Numbered from the stretch's first letter, positions 23,830 through 33,600 are shown. The stretch: DNA of 37,384 bases from Bacteriovoracaceae bacterium (GCA_029865945.1 JARXAH010000010.1:1-37384); one strand, 5' to 3'. The notes: generated by a model not told the origin, from the letters alone. Made by a program: numbers and translations.

Positions 23830-25037
23830 TTTTTGAAACAAACAGCATCTCCAGAGGTTTTTACATCATTGGTGCAAAAACCTCTCACTTCAAAAGCGAC
23901 AGATGTCTTTGATTTATCGTTAAGAAATTGGAGATCTGGATCTTTGAAATCTGATTTTTGAATGAATTCAATATAGCTATATTGATCGTTTGCTCTTCCA
24001 CACACGGATGTGTTTTCATTCCACGCCCCAAGTACTGCTCCCGCAATGTATTCATAGACGATTTCGTTGAATTTGTAGTCCCTATAATGTTCCGTAGCTT
24101 TGCCTTTATGATACAGAAACTGAACTTGATAACGCCTTTGAGAAGCGATTTTTTTGATTTGCGTATGGTAGGCGAATACTAATTTTCCATCCGTTGATTT
24201 ATAGCAATCATATTTGCCCGGTAATTTTTCATAATCTTTAGCAGAATTATTTTTCTGTGAAGATATCTCCTCCGGGAATTTGTAACTATTGCTATCTTGC
24301 GCATTGAGATTGAGCTTAACTAAAGCATTTCTGGAGATGGTAATTAATTCTTTAGTCAGCAAATCTTTTAAAGTTACTTCCGATTCCGTAACTGAAATTA
24401 TTTTGAAGGACGTTTCAGAATTGAAAATTTTAAAATTAGGAAACACGTCTTTTAAAATTTTTTGGGGATTGTAAACATTTTTACAAGGAAATTTTTTGTA
24501 GGTGTATATGTGCTTATGGTCAACCATATTTTTGTCATAGGTATTCATCATGACAAAATCATCTGTTGGACTAAAGATTAGATATCTCTTAGAGGTTTGA
24601 ACATCGGGGCCAAAGTATTCGCTTAAGTTATTTTGTTGTGTAATAGAATGGGAGAAAACGAATTTTTTGGTGGTCGTAAATTCGCCAATGCCCGGTTTTG
24701 ATTCGATGGGATTTTTTCCATCTTTGGTATCAAAGTAAACTTTTTGATCTGTAAAAGCAGCGATGTCATCGTAATAAGGAAAATGGAAATAACAAAGGTT
24801 ATCATTAAAAGAGTAGTCATCATAAACGTCGCAATTTAAAATTTTAGTTGTTGGGTCGAGCAGGTTTTCGAGGGAACCCAAACGCTCTTTGAGGTCAAAG
24901 GATTTTCCCGATTTAAGAAATTGTTCATCAAAGCAGGCAGAGGCAGATGATCGATTTTGGGCCAATAGTTGGGGGGCATGCGCCAATAATTCAAATGCAG
25001 TAATGGTTGCCAACAAAGTTAATTTTAGACGGTTCAT
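23826..25037 (-). CDS. exported protein of unknown function
   Basis: This 403-residue protein has a signal peptide (about 1-26, ending LLAQ). The mature part has several Cys (SACFDEQF, LNCDVYDDYSFNDNLCYFHF, KYDCYK, TSVCGR, RGFCTNDVKTSGDAVCF) and beta-strand-like composition. I recognise no domain. It overlaps the nuclease gene by 4 nt at their 3' ends, convergently. AGAGAAG precedes ATG 25037. The Cys pattern suggests disulfides and an oxidising location. Confidence 0.6.
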   Translation of the reverse strand: MNRLKLTLLATITAFELLAHAPQLLAQNRSSASACFDEQFLKSGKSFDLKERLGSLENLLDPTTKILNCDVYDDYSFNDNLCYFHFPYYDDIAAFTDQKVYFDTKDGKNPIESKPGIGEFTTTKKFVFSHSITQQNNLSEYFGPDVQTSKRYLIFSPTDDFVMMNTYDKNMVDHKHIYTYKKFPCKNVYNPQKILKDVFPNFKIFNSETSFKIISVTESEVTLKDLLTKELITISRNALVKLNLNAQDSNSYKFPEEISSQKNNSAKDYEKLPGKYDCYKSTDGKLVFAYHTQIKKIASQRRYQVQFLYHKGKATEHYRDYKFNEIVYEYIAGAVLGAWNENTSVCGRANDQYSYIEFIQKSDFKDPDLQFLNDKSKTSVAFEVRGFCTNDVKTSGDAVCFKN

Positions 25038-25253
25038 GATCTTCTCTCTTTTAAGTCAATTTTGCTCCTCTTTAGCTAGTAATTTTTTTATATTCAAGTG
25101 ATTTATTTTTAGGCTATAAGAATTACCTAAGAATTTTCTCGATGATGTAAATTCTATCTTTCCATTCTTTTCTATTTTGTGGATTGAATATTGAAGTTAG
25201 TATTTATGAAATTGAGATGAGAGCTGTTTAAGAATTTAATTGTGGGAGGTTCT

Positions 25254-25820
25254 ATGAATACGAGCAAGATTGTTCGCACCTGTTTGTTATCAATGGTATT
25301 TACTTTTAACGTGGTCGTTAACTATGTCCATGCCCAGCAGGAAAGACTTTTTAAAAGTAAGATAATTCAATGTGACGCCACTTCAGAGACTACAGAACAG
25401 ACAGGAATTTCTCAACTGATATTGGATTATAAATTTGGTAATGCTGGTTTTTTTGTTACTTATAAAGATTATAATATCGTCGGTTGCCGTAATGCTTATT
25501 TCTACGCAGGTAAGAATTGGTGGTCGACCCCAATTACTCCCAAATATAATTCAGATGGCGTGGTAACTGATATTATTTCAGAGCAATTACTTTACTTAAA
25601 AACGGGAATTAATCAAAAATATTCAATTTTCTTTAATTTTAATAAAAACGAAGAGAAGTTGTATGTTAAGTTGAATGCAATTATCAACAAGCCAGAAGAA
25701 AGCATTGATTGCAGTAATATTTTCTTAATTAAAGAGTTTTATCGAAATGAAATTGAAATTGAAAAAACAACAGGAACATCTAATTTGACATTTAAAAACT
25801 GTAAAGTGACTGAGAGATAA
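25254..25820 (+). CDS. small exported protein of unknown function
   Basis: The 188-residue product begins at ATG 25254, preceded by GGGAGG (25243-25248); the GTG at 25242 lies before that site. It has a signal peptide (MNTSKIVRTCLLSMVFTFNV, ending VHAQ). The mature protein is beta-rich, with Cys at IIQCDATS, VGCRNAYF, IDCSNIF and KNCKVTE. I recognise no family. It is followed by a strong hairpin (25838-25873) shared with prfC on the other strand. Confidence 0.6.
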   Translation: MNTSKIVRTCLLSMVFTFNVVVNYVHAQQERLFKSKIIQCDATSETTEQTGISQLILDYKFGNAGFFVTYKDYNIVGCRNAYFYAGKNWWSTPITPKYNSDGVVTDIISEQLLYLKTGINQKYSIFFNFNKNEEKLYVKLNAIINKPEESIDCSNIFLIKEFYRNEIEIEKTTGTSNLTFKNCKVTER

Positions 25821-25837
25821 TAAAAATTCGTAGTTTG

Positions 25838-25873
25838 ATAGGGAGTGCCCACTACGCATCGGTCACTCCCTAT
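25838..25873. terminator. bidirectional hairpin between convergent genes
   Basis: ATAGGGAGTG (25838-25847) and CACTCCCTAT (25864-25873) form a perfect 10-bp stem around a 16-nt loop. It lies between the gene at 25254 and prfC, which converge. No long T-run follows on either strand, so termination strength is uncertain. Confidence 0.55.
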
Positions 25874-25898
25874 TACTTTTCTTGTACTCATTTACTAA

Positions 25899-27533
25899 CT
25901 AGTGACTGTGTTTCGTTTGATAATCCGAGTTATTAAAAAATTCGATGCTGGGAAATTTTTCCACCACTAATTTGAAATCCCACTGACTCTTTATTCCAAA
26001 GCAAAGACGGCCCTTGATATCTTCAAGTAAATTTCCGCCTTGAGCGGCCCTAAAAAGAACTTCCTCTTTTGAATCTTGAGTTGCAAACCTCACCCAGCGG
26101 ACACCCACGAAAGGGGCGGGTTGGTAATCACACAAAACATTGTATTCATCTTCGAGACGAAATTTAACGACTTCAAATTGAAGGGCACCGACAGCGCCGA
26201 GCAATTTTTCATTGGTCGATGGCCGATAAAATAATTGCGCTGCCCCTTCCTCGGAGAGTTGCTGTAATCCCTTCTCTAAGTGCTTCGCCTTCATGGGATC
26301 TTTGAGCACCACTTTCATGAAAATTTCCGGAGCGAAACTTGGAATTCCGGTATATTTCATGGATCGGCCAGAAGTGAAGGTGTCTCCGATTTGAAATTTA
26401 CCCGTATCATGCAAACCAATGATGTCGCCCGCGTAGGCCTTCTCCACAATTTCTCGGTCTTGCGCTTGGAAAATGAGGGGCGAAGGAATTTTTAATTCTC
26501 GCTCGCTCCTTACGTGAAAAATTTTGGTATTGCGCGTGAATTCGCCTGAACAAACACGCAGGAATGCTACACGGTCGCGGTGTTTTTTATCCATGTTCGC
26601 TTGAATTTTAAAAATGAATCCAGAAAATTCTGGATTTTCTGGCGAAATTTCTTCCATGACTGGCTTAGGCGCATCGAAAGGAGGAACGAGAGCTTTGCGA
26701 GCGCGAGGCCCCGGGGCAATCGCTGTTATTTGATCGAGAACTTCTTTCACTCCGAAATTATAGAGCGCGGATCCAAAAAAAACTGGCGATTGAATGCCGG
26801 CCAAATATTCATCGATATGAAATTCACCAATGAGTTCATCAACCATCATGAGATCTTGTTGCAATTTATCTGTGATTTTTGGCCCAAGCATTTTTTTGCA
26901 AATGTCGCTCTCTAAATTGGACGCATCAATAATCGTTGGCGAGAAAGGATCATAGGCATCGTTAAATAAACGAATCACTTTATTTTTTAGATCGTAAACA
27001 CCTTTGAAATCGACCCCATCACCGACGGGCCAGGTGAGTGGCACGCATTGAATTTTTAAAATAGATTCCACATTATCAATGAGGGCGAACGGATCCATGG
27101 CGTCGCGATCAAACTTATTCATGAACGTGACGATCGGCGTATCACGTAGACGACACACATCCATGAGTTTAATCGTTTGCTCTTCCACTCCCTTGGCGCC
27201 GTCGATCATCATGAGCACCGACTCAACAGCGGTGAGTGTACGATAAGTATCTTCTGAGAAATCTTTGTGGCCGGGAGTATCGAGTAAGTGAACGGCGCGA
27301 TCTGCGTATTCAAAACTCATCACAGAAGAGGTGATGGAAATTCCGCGCTGTTTTTCAAGCTCCATCCAATCGGATTTGGCAAAGTCTCCGCTCTTGGACT
27401 TCACCATCCCGGCCTTGCGAATCACACCTCCGAACCACAACAATTTTTCAGTGACGGTAGTCTTTCCTGCATCGGGATGGGAGATGATCGCAAACGTACA
27501 GCGCGAGCGATTATCCATTGGTATGTCTTTCAT
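25899..27533 (-). CDS. prfC: peptide chain release factor 3
   Basis: RF3 is a GTPase that recycles RF1 and RF2 after stop-codon hydrolysis. The 544 residues show the G1 loop SHPDAGKTTVTEK, the G2/switch region with RGISITSSVMSFEY, G3 DTPGHKDFSED and G4 NKFDRD, then RF3-type domains II and III. The start is ATG 27533, or ATG 27518 which overlaps the end of gcvP as ATGGATAA. Either way the gene overlaps gcvP and is co-transcribed behind it. The N-terminus is shorter than in E. coli but the GTPase is complete. Confidence 0.95.
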   Translation of the reverse strand: MKDIPMDNRSRCTFAIISHPDAGKTTVTEKLLWFGGVIRKAGMVKSKSGDFAKSDWMELEKQRGISITSSVMSFEYADRAVHLLDTPGHKDFSEDTYRTLTAVESVLMMIDGAKGVEEQTIKLMDVCRLRDTPIVTFMNKFDRDAMDPFALIDNVESILKIQCVPLTWPVGDGVDFKGVYDLKNKVIRLFNDAYDPFSPTIIDASNLESDICKKMLGPKITDKLQQDLMMVDELIGEFHIDEYLAGIQSPVFFGSALYNFGVKEVLDQITAIAPGPRARKALVPPFDAPKPVMEEISPENPEFSGFIFKIQANMDKKHRDRVAFLRVCSGEFTRNTKIFHVRSERELKIPSPLIFQAQDREIVEKAYAGDIIGLHDTGKFQIGDTFTSGRSMKYTGIPSFAPEIFMKVVLKDPMKAKHLEKGLQQLSEEGAAQLFYRPSTNEKLLGAVGALQFEVVKFRLEDEYNVLCDYQPAPFVGVRWVRFATQDSKEEVLFRAAQGGNLLEDIKGRLCFGIKSQWDFKLVVEKFPSIEFFNNSDYQTKHSH

Positions 27534-30500
27534 TTTCGTGGGCCTTTAGAATTTTTTGTACCACTTCTTCCATGGATAATTTTTTAAGATCATTAGGTGA
27601 AATTTTATCTTCTAAAATTTTCGGTGGGTGTGTAGGGATGGGTTCACTTAACGTTGGCCTGCGATTGGCCTCAACTTCATCCACTCTTGAAACAACCGTA
27701 AAATGAGGAACAGTTAAGAGAACTTCCGGATGCTCATTAATCAACATACTAATGGTGTTCACGACTTTTGCAAATTGCTCAATTTCTGCTTTGCTATAAC
27801 TTTCAGTCGGCTCAATCATGAGCCCGTAAACTTCAGGGAAAGCAACGGTGGGGGCGTGAAATCCAAAATCTAAAAATAATTTTCCAACCCGAGGAATAAT
27901 CATCGCTTTTGTTACGCCAGCTTTTTCGATGCGTGCAAATGTTTCAGGACTTAACGTCAAAATAAATTCATGCATGCGAGGCACATTCAATGTATTTTCA
28001 GGAAGCAAAGGGAAATTTTTAGACACAAGGGATTGTAAGTAGCGAGAGGACAACACGGCCACCGCCGACATTTTTCTTGATCCTTCCCACCCGAGCGCCT
28101 TGATATAAGTGTAACAACGAACCTTGTGGGCAAAATTTCCAAAGTGACGATGGAAACTTCCGATACTGTATTTCGGCTTCGCTAATTCATATTGTCCTTC
28201 TTGGTTTTTCACAATCTGGTGTCCTGGAAGAAAGTCCACCAATTTCTCGCTCACCGCTACCATTCCGTCACCAGGGCCACCACCGCCGTGAGGAATCGAC
28301 CAAGTCTTGTGAAGATTATTGTGAACCGCGTCCACTCCAATGGCCGCCAAATTTACCCAACCAGCGATCGCATTCATATTAGCGCCGTCCATATAAACGA
28401 GTCCGCCCACCGAGTGAACGAGCTCTGCCACCGCTTTAAAATTACTTTCAAAAATTCCCGAGGTATTGGGATTGGTGATCATCACGCCTGCGATGCGCTT
28501 TCCGAATTTTTCAACCGCCGATTTCACTTGGCCTAAATCTATTTGGCCATCAGTGTTGGCATCAATAATTTTAATTCCGTATTCGATACCATTTTCTATT
28601 TTTGTTTCATAGCCTGCCATGGTCGCCGTCGCCGGATTCGTTCCATGGGCCGATTTAGGAATTAAGACAATGTTTCGTTGTTGATACTCACCGCGCTGCT
28701 CGTGGTAGGCCTGAAATAATTTGATACCGACCAATTCCCCTTGGGCACCGGCCACTGGTTGAGTTGTGACGGCAGCAAGACCAGTAATGGCCTTAAAAAA
28801 TTCTTGGGTTTCAAATAATATTTGTAAATTTCCTTGAGCAAAACTTAAGTCTGTTTGCGGATGCATTTGGGTAAATCCAGGAAGTGACGCCGCCCAGTCA
28901 TTGATATGAGGATTGTACTTCATGGTGCAAGAACCAAGCGGATAAATTCCATCATCAGGGCTCAAGTTCTGCTCTCCTAATTTTTGATAAAAGGAGATCA
29001 CTTCAGCTTTGCTCCACTTGGGAATTTCTACCTTGGAATCAAATGATCTCAATAGTTGAGAAGAGGTTGGGAGCGATCCAGCTTGGGAATTTTTTGTAGT
29101 AAAATGTTTTTTAAGAAAGGTGAGGAGTTGTCCAACATCGCTTGAATGATGTTTATCAGAAAAGGAAAGTTTCAAAAGTGAAGCGCCGGTTTCTTGGGCA
29201 CTCAATCTTGAAGTAACATCTATCCCCAATTCTAAAAATTCTTTTCTCGCATCCCTTAAAATTTCAGCTAACGATAATTTTGAGTGTTTTATCTTAAGGG
29301 TTACTTCATGAAAAACTGGAGCATCCTTGAAGGCAAGATCAATTCCTTCAAGCTTAAGCGCCTCTGGAATAAAGGCCGTGAGATGTTCTTTGGCCGTGAG
29401 AATTTTTTTGCTCATTCCCTCAGCTCCCCATTGGAGCATGTTTGCTCCTGCGAGTGATGCGATGAAGGACTGATTACTACAAATATTGGAGGTCGCTTTT
29501 TCCCGCCTGATGTGCTGCTCTCTCGTAGATAAAATGAGCGCTTCACAACTGATACCTTTAATATCTTTTGCTTTTCCTATAAAGCGACCAGGAGTTGAGC
29601 GTATAAAATTCTTGGTCGCGTCATTGTACCGCACGCCAAAAATTCCGAGCCCCGGCCCACCGAAATTGCTATCAATGGATAAACTTTGACCTTCGGCCAC
29701 AATAATATCGGCGCCGACCTTACTCGATCCAAATTCACTTGGAGGAATTAAACCGCCCGGGGCCAGTAACATAGGATCAACAATGGCAATCGACATAATT
29801 TGGTTTTCTTTACATAAATCCACATACTGATGGACGGGGCCTAAGATTCCAAACGTATTAGTTTGAGAGAAAACAAACACTGAAAATTTCTGCGATTTCA
29901 ATTGGGCCAACAATTCCTTCCTATCTGGAAGTCCTGTTGTCGAATCAACTTCCGTGTAGTGAAGTTTAACTTTTGTATGTTTTGCCATGGTGGCCAAAAC
30001 TTCTTTATCCCCTGGATAAATATCTCCCGCAATGAGCACATCTCCAGATTTCTCGGTGCATCTCAAGGCACATTGAATGGCCTCAAAAAGACAAGATGAC
30101 CTCTCGTACAAAGAGGCATTGATGGCCTCAAAACCCGTTAACTCACTAAGCAAAGATTGATAGAGCCACAAAGTTTTGAGCGTTCCTTGAGATCTCTCAG
30201 GTTGGTAAGGAGTATAGGCCGTGGTTAAACCGCGAATCGCACAAATATCTCCTACGATTTCTGAAGGGGCAAAATTCACTAACCCATCACCAATAAAAGA
30301 TTGAGTCACTTTATTTTTTTCACTAATATTTTGCAAATGAACGAGCAGATCCTCATAGGCCATCCAACTCGGGGCATTGGCCGGAGCATGAAGAAATTTT
30401 TGATCACTTTCTAAATGAGCGTAAAGATCCTCCAAATACTTAAGCCCAAGGTGAGAGAGCTGTTCTTGGATTTCTTTTTCAGAGGCGCCAATATAAAATG

Positions 30501-30558
30501 GTTTACGTTCGCGCTCAAAGTTTTGCCATTCATGTTTAGGTAGCGTTGAATTAGACAT
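27511..30558 (-). CDS. gcvP: glycine dehydrogenase (decarboxylating), fused P-protein
   Basis: The P-protein uses pyridoxal phosphate to decarboxylate glycine and pass the aminomethyl group to the H-protein. At 1015 aa this is the single-chain form with both halves fused. The N-terminal half (about 1-480) is the inactive-like P1 domain (AFIGDGLVNFAP). The C-terminal half has GSCTMKYNPHIN, HGTNPATATMAGY, VYMDGANMNAI and the PLP-binding K751 in NLHKTWSIPHGGGGPG. The gcvT and gcvH genes that usually accompany it are absent from the window; instead its 3' end overlaps prfC by up to 23 nt. I saw no glycine riboswitch in 30559-30742. Confidence 0.95.
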   Translation of the reverse strand: MSNSTLPKHEWQNFERERKPFYIGASEKEIQEQLSHLGLKYLEDLYAHLESDQKFLHAPANAPSWMAYEDLLVHLQNISEKNKVTQSFIGDGLVNFAPSEIVGDICAIRGLTTAYTPYQPERSQGTLKTLWLYQSLLSELTGFEAINASLYERSSCLFEAIQCALRCTEKSGDVLIAGDIYPGDKEVLATMAKHTKVKLHYTEVDSTTGLPDRKELLAQLKSQKFSVFVFSQTNTFGILGPVHQYVDLCKENQIMSIAIVDPMLLAPGGLIPPSEFGSSKVGADIIVAEGQSLSIDSNFGGPGLGIFGVRYNDATKNFIRSTPGRFIGKAKDIKGISCEALILSTREQHIRREKATSNICSNQSFIASLAGANMLQWGAEGMSKKILTAKEHLTAFIPEALKLEGIDLAFKDAPVFHEVTLKIKHSKLSLAEILRDARKEFLELGIDVTSRLSAQETGASLLKLSFSDKHHSSDVGQLLTFLKKHFTTKNSQAGSLPTSSQLLRSFDSKVEIPKWSKAEVISFYQKLGEQNLSPDDGIYPLGSCTMKYNPHINDWAASLPGFTQMHPQTDLSFAQGNLQILFETQEFFKAITGLAAVTTQPVAGAQGELVGIKLFQAYHEQRGEYQQRNIVLIPKSAHGTNPATATMAGYETKIENGIEYGIKIIDANTDGQIDLGQVKSAVEKFGKRIAGVMITNPNTSGIFESNFKAVAELVHSVGGLVYMDGANMNAIAGWVNLAAIGVDAVHNNLHKTWSIPHGGGGPGDGMVAVSEKLVDFLPGHQIVKNQEGQYELAKPKYSIGSFHRHFGNFAHKVRCYTYIKALGWEGSRKMSAVAVLSSRYLQSLVSKNFPLLPENTLNVPRMHEFILTLSPETFARIEKAGVTKAMIIPRVGKLFLDFGFHAPTVAFPEVYGLMIEPTESYSKAEIEQFAKVVNTISMLINEHPEVLLTVPHFTVVSRVDEVEANRRPTLSEPIPTHPPKILEDKISPNDLKKLSMEEVVQKILKAHENERHTNG

Positions 30559-30742
30559 AGCTCATCCTTAGAATTTGAAGATAGTTAAAATAGTTGATTC
30601 TATTGTAGCGAAAAATTGTTAGATGTATGACGTTAGTATAAATCTTGCAAGAATTCGTGTAAATGAAAAAGGTCGCGTGAAGCGAAGACAATGAGACTAA
30701 GTAAAGTTTACTGCTATTATCATTGAGAGTGAGGTTAGACGT

Positions 30743-31633
30743 TTGCTAAATTTAAAAGAAATGAAGACCTGGAAGCGAGTTCCTCTGAGCGATCCGGGGC
30801 AAGCTTTGGAATTACTCTTTGCTCATTTTCCCAAAATGCGGACACACTTTGCTACGATTCCGCCCATCGATGGATTGAGTGATTGGTCGTTAGTTTGGTC
30901 GGAAGAACAAAGTGTTCTAGAATTTTTGGCCATTGAGTATACCCCTGCAAATACACCTTTTGCATCGGCCAAGCTCAAGGCGACCGCCAAGTTGGCCCAA
31001 GGGATGGCACCATTGATGATTAAGTCATCAGTTTTTTCAACTCACCGAAGTGGCAGCGGCGGTGGAGGCTTTGGCGGAGGTGATTTAGATCCTCTCATTA
31101 AGTCGTTGTGGGGGAAAAAATATTTTTCAACTAACCTACCAGAACTCGTGGTCGATGGAACCGCAGGCCTTCTTAGTGACGCCTTTAAGATGTTGCCATT
31201 TACCAAAAAAATTTTTGCTCTCGAGAGAAATAAATTACTGCAATTGTTGATTGCTCACTACGTTTCCTACGTTCAAGAAATTCTAGATAGCACCTCACCA
31301 AAAATTCAATTTGCGGCCTCGGAATTATCTCCGGAAATACTTAAGAAAGTGCTAGGAGATCAATTAGCTAGGCCTTGGATTCTTTATCTCGATCCCATGT
31401 TTGATTCAAAAGAAAAGTCTATGGCCAAAGGATCTATGCAAATGTTGAAACAACTCACGTTGGGAGACGGAGTAGTCAATTGGGATGAGCTCTTAGATCA
31501 TTTCCAATCCATCGGCCAACTTGAAAAAATAGTAGTTAAGAGGTGGATTAATGCCCCTTATCTTTTTTCAAAGGCACCTACCTACCAAATAGAATCAAAA
31601 TTAGTTCGCTATGACATTTATCAGCAAACTTGA
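30743..31633 (+). CDS. rsmJ: RsmJ-like 16S rRNA m2G1516 methyltransferase
   Basis: RsmJ methylates G1516 of 16S rRNA using S-adenosylmethionine. The family pattern is visible: the VVDGTAGLLSDAF SAM-binding loop (D138), FALERN, YLDPMFDSKEKS, and the late strand IVVKRWINAPYL. A glycine-rich loop before the SAM site (about 102-115) is longer than the usual GGGRGE. The reading starts at TTG 30743, with GAGG about 8 nt upstream; ATG 30761 would shorten it by six residues and has no good site. It is divergent from gcvP. Confidence 0.85.
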   Translation: MLNLKEMKTWKRVPLSDPGQALELLFAHFPKMRTHFATIPPIDGLSDWSLVWSEEQSVLEFLAIEYTPANTPFASAKLKATAKLAQGMAPLMIKSSVFSTHRSGSGGGGFGGGDLDPLIKSLWGKKYFSTNLPELVVDGTAGLLSDAFKMLPFTKKIFALERNKLLQLLIAHYVSYVQEILDSTSPKIQFAASELSPEILKKVLGDQLARPWILYLDPMFDSKEKSMAKGSMQMLKQLTLGDGVVNWDELLDHFQSIGQLEKIVVKRWINAPYLFSKAPTYQIESKLVRYDIYQQT

Positions 31634-31753
31634 GGGAAGCAGTCTCTTTTTAAAAATCTAAAATAAACTTAATTTTGAATTTAATAGAGTGAAAGATAAA
31701 AAATTATTGCTATGTTGCTAATTATTACTTTCATCGAATCTCAGAGGATAGTT

Positions 31754-32203
31754 ATGCCAGCAAGGAAAAATATCAGAACGTTACTCATTTTTTCGATTTT
31801 TATTTTGGCCAGCAGCTTATCCTTCTCGCAAGAGCAAGAAACACCTCTGAAGTGGAAAATGCTTGATTGCGTGACGGCCCAAGGTGCGTTCGATAAATTG
31901 CTCATTTTTCAAACGCCCGATCCCGCTTCAAATTTAGTTTTAGTTGAAGTGGAGATAGATGGATCAACAAAAGGATCGGTTTATTTAAGCAAGGAGCAGT
32001 TTGATCTAATGCAGGCCACAGGGGAATTTGTAGCACAATTTGATTTGAAATTTTCTGATGATTCCATTCGCCGCGCCGAAATAAAATTAAGCTACGGCCT
32101 GCAGGGTGTTTTTATTGGAGTTATTCGAAATCTAGAAGAGTCCATCACAGACCGCGTGGCCTGTGATGAACCTCAAGTGGCCAGTGCTAATCTTGGGTTT
32201 TAG
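31754..32203 (+). CDS. small exported protein of unknown function
   Basis: The 149-residue product starts at ATG 31754, with AGAGG upstream; the frame extends to 31712 without a better site. A signal peptide (about 1-27, ending LSFSQ) precedes a beta-rich domain with two Cys (MLDCVTAQ, VACDEPQ), which probably form a disulfide. I recognise no family. Its 3' end overlaps the convergent gene at 32200 by 4 nt. Confidence 0.6.
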   Translation: MPARKNIRTLLIFSIFILASSLSFSQEQETPLKWKMLDCVTAQGAFDKLLIFQTPDPASNLVLVEVEIDGSTKGSVYLSKEQFDLMQATGEFVAQFDLKFSDDSIRRAEIKLSYGLQGVFIGVIRNLEESITDRVACDEPQVASANLGF

Positions 32204-32652
32204 CCACGTGAATCTTTGAAATTATTTATTATGTTTCTACATTCTGTAGGATTATCAAATTTGACAAATACGTAATTCCCACTATTCAAGCATTCGGTAT
32301 TGGGATCTTGTGTCGTAGATGGCGCAAATCTTGGTGAACCAATATCTTTAGAAGGATAAATTACAATCGCACCTATGACAGAAGTGTCATCACAATTTTG
32401 TTTGATGAATTCATCCTTTTTCACCGGTGTAATACAAGCTGTTTTTTCAGGATTCCCATTTCCACCAGAACCACCTTCATCATTTTTAGGACTAGGAGAT
32501 TGTTTGTCACCACCATTCGGAGTCGGAACTGGATTAGCTGTTGGAGTACTAACAGGAGTGACACTAGGTATCTGAGCATCTACTAAATTTATAGCCGATG
32601 AGCAAACGGTAATCGCAAGCAAAAGTTGAAGTTTTTTGATGGTTCTGTTCAT
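32200..32652 (-). CDS. secreted Pro/Thr/Ser-rich protein coupled to TIGR02147 regulator
   Basis: This 150-residue protein has a signal peptide (1-26, ending VDAQ). A low-complexity linker (about 27-68) follows, rich in Pro, Thr, Ser and Gly (PSVTPVSTPTANPVPTPNGG). The small C-terminal domain has Cys at ACITP, QNCDD, TECLN and TECRN, probably two disulfides. The start ATG overlaps the regulator's stop as ATGA, with AGGAG 7 nt upstream, so the two are translationally coupled. Function is unknown; a surface or envelope location is likely. Confidence 0.65.
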   Translation of the reverse strand: MNRTIKKLQLLLAITVCSSAINLVDAQIPSVTPVSTPTANPVPTPNGGDKQSPSPKNDEGGSGGNGNPEKTACITPVKKDEFIKQNCDDTSVIGAIVIYPSKDIGSPRFAPSTTQDPNTECLNSGNYVFVKFDNPTECRNIINNFKDSRG

Positions 32653-33488
32653 GACATTTCTCCTGTGTATTGACGGTTGTGTTTAGTATTATTAATTTTT
32701 TCAATTTTTGGCTCATTGAAATTGGTTAGTGGGAAAAATTGAATATTGATACGATAGACCTCTTTCTCGCCTTCGGAAGACTCTAAAATTTCAAAGAAAG
32801 TGTTTCTGAAATTTTTAATTAACTCTTTTGCGAGTCCCATTTTTTTAGGGGAAACGGCCAAGGTAACCCAAGAAAAATCTCTCATCTCAATTCCCACAGA
32901 ATCGATCTTGGATTCGGCCAACTTAAACCCTTCTCGGTAAGAATTTCTTAAGGCCTCTGAGTGAATTTCGTCCGTGGAATAAATATTTTTATAACCTTTG
33001 ATCCACCTGTTGGTTGCGGGATCTTTTTCAATCAGATTTAAAAACGCAAGATCATCAATAATAGTTTGAGCGTGTTTGGCCGTGAGAGATAACTTTTTTG
33101 AAATATGATCCACGGTCAGATTTTGATTGGGTGCCAACGTATCGAGCAATGATAACACTGCGAAATACTCCCAGTGGGCGATAACTTTGTAGTGTTTTTC
33201 TTCACTAATAATTTTATGTTCATCGAGCGTGTGAATGTTGGGACCTGCGATCGTATAATTGAGGCTACCATAAAATAAAAATTGCTCTTTATTTTGTAAT
33301 TCTAATTTTCTTACGATGCGATTAGTTTGAGTGAGCGTGGGTTTGCGTTTCGCACTTAAAATATGACTTAAGCTTGAAGCGTGCACACCTAGAAAACGCG
33401 CGTAGGCACGCAAAGAATAACGAGAATTAATTCGTCTCTTTAATTCAAAGTGCTCGAGGAGCTTAGTGGCGTAGTAGGGTGTATTCAT
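32649..33488 (-). CDS. TIGR02147-family transcriptional regulator
   Basis: This protein matches the TIGR02147/DUF4423 family, abundant in Fibrobacter and Bdellovibrionota. The N-terminal HTH (about 18-60: RAYARFLGVHASSLSHILSA) is followed by a middle winged-helix region (LTVDHISKKLSLTAKHAQTI) and the C-terminal DUF4423 domain ending in VYRINIQFFPLTNF. ATG 33488 (279 aa) is preferred to 33527 because the promoter covers the extra codons. Many members lie next to one small exported gene, as here. It probably controls its own operon through the palindrome at 33507-33523. Confidence 0.88.
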   Translation of the reverse strand: MNTPYYATKLLEHFELKRRINSRYSLRAYARFLGVHASSLSHILSAKRKPTLTQTNRIVRKLELQNKEQFLFYGSLNYTIAGPNIHTLDEHKIISEEKHYKVIAHWEYFAVLSLLDTLAPNQNLTVDHISKKLSLTAKHAQTIIDDLAFLNLIEKDPATNRWIKGYKNIYSTDEIHSEALRNSYREGFKLAESKIDSVGIEMRDFSWVTLAVSPKKMGLAKELIKNFRNTFFEILESSEGEKEVYRINIQFFPLTNFNEPKIEKINNTKHNRQYTGEMS

Positions 33489-33498
33489 AGATTGATAA

Positions 33499-33527
33499 TT
33501 TATCATGCTACAAAATTTGTAGCACAA
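33499..33527 (-). promoter_or_regulatory. promoter with palindromic operator, near-leaderless
   Basis: On the minus strand TTGTGC (33522-33527), a 17-nt spacer and GATAAA (33499-33504) form the promoter. The perfect palindrome GCTACAAAATTTGTAGC (33507-33523) fills the spacer and overlaps the -35. The predicted start of transcription is only about 5 nt before ATG 33488, and no ribosome-binding site is visible, so the mRNA may be leaderless or nearly so. Confidence 0.55.
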
Positions 33528-33600
33528 TAAATTTTTTCACTCTGTATTCATTTCTGAGGTAAAGTAATCATGACTTGATGGATTGTTGTTTTTTTAGACA

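Noticed and set aside
30559-30742. Glycine riboswitch upstream of gcvP
   Set aside because: The conserved aptamer core elements were not found on the minus strand.
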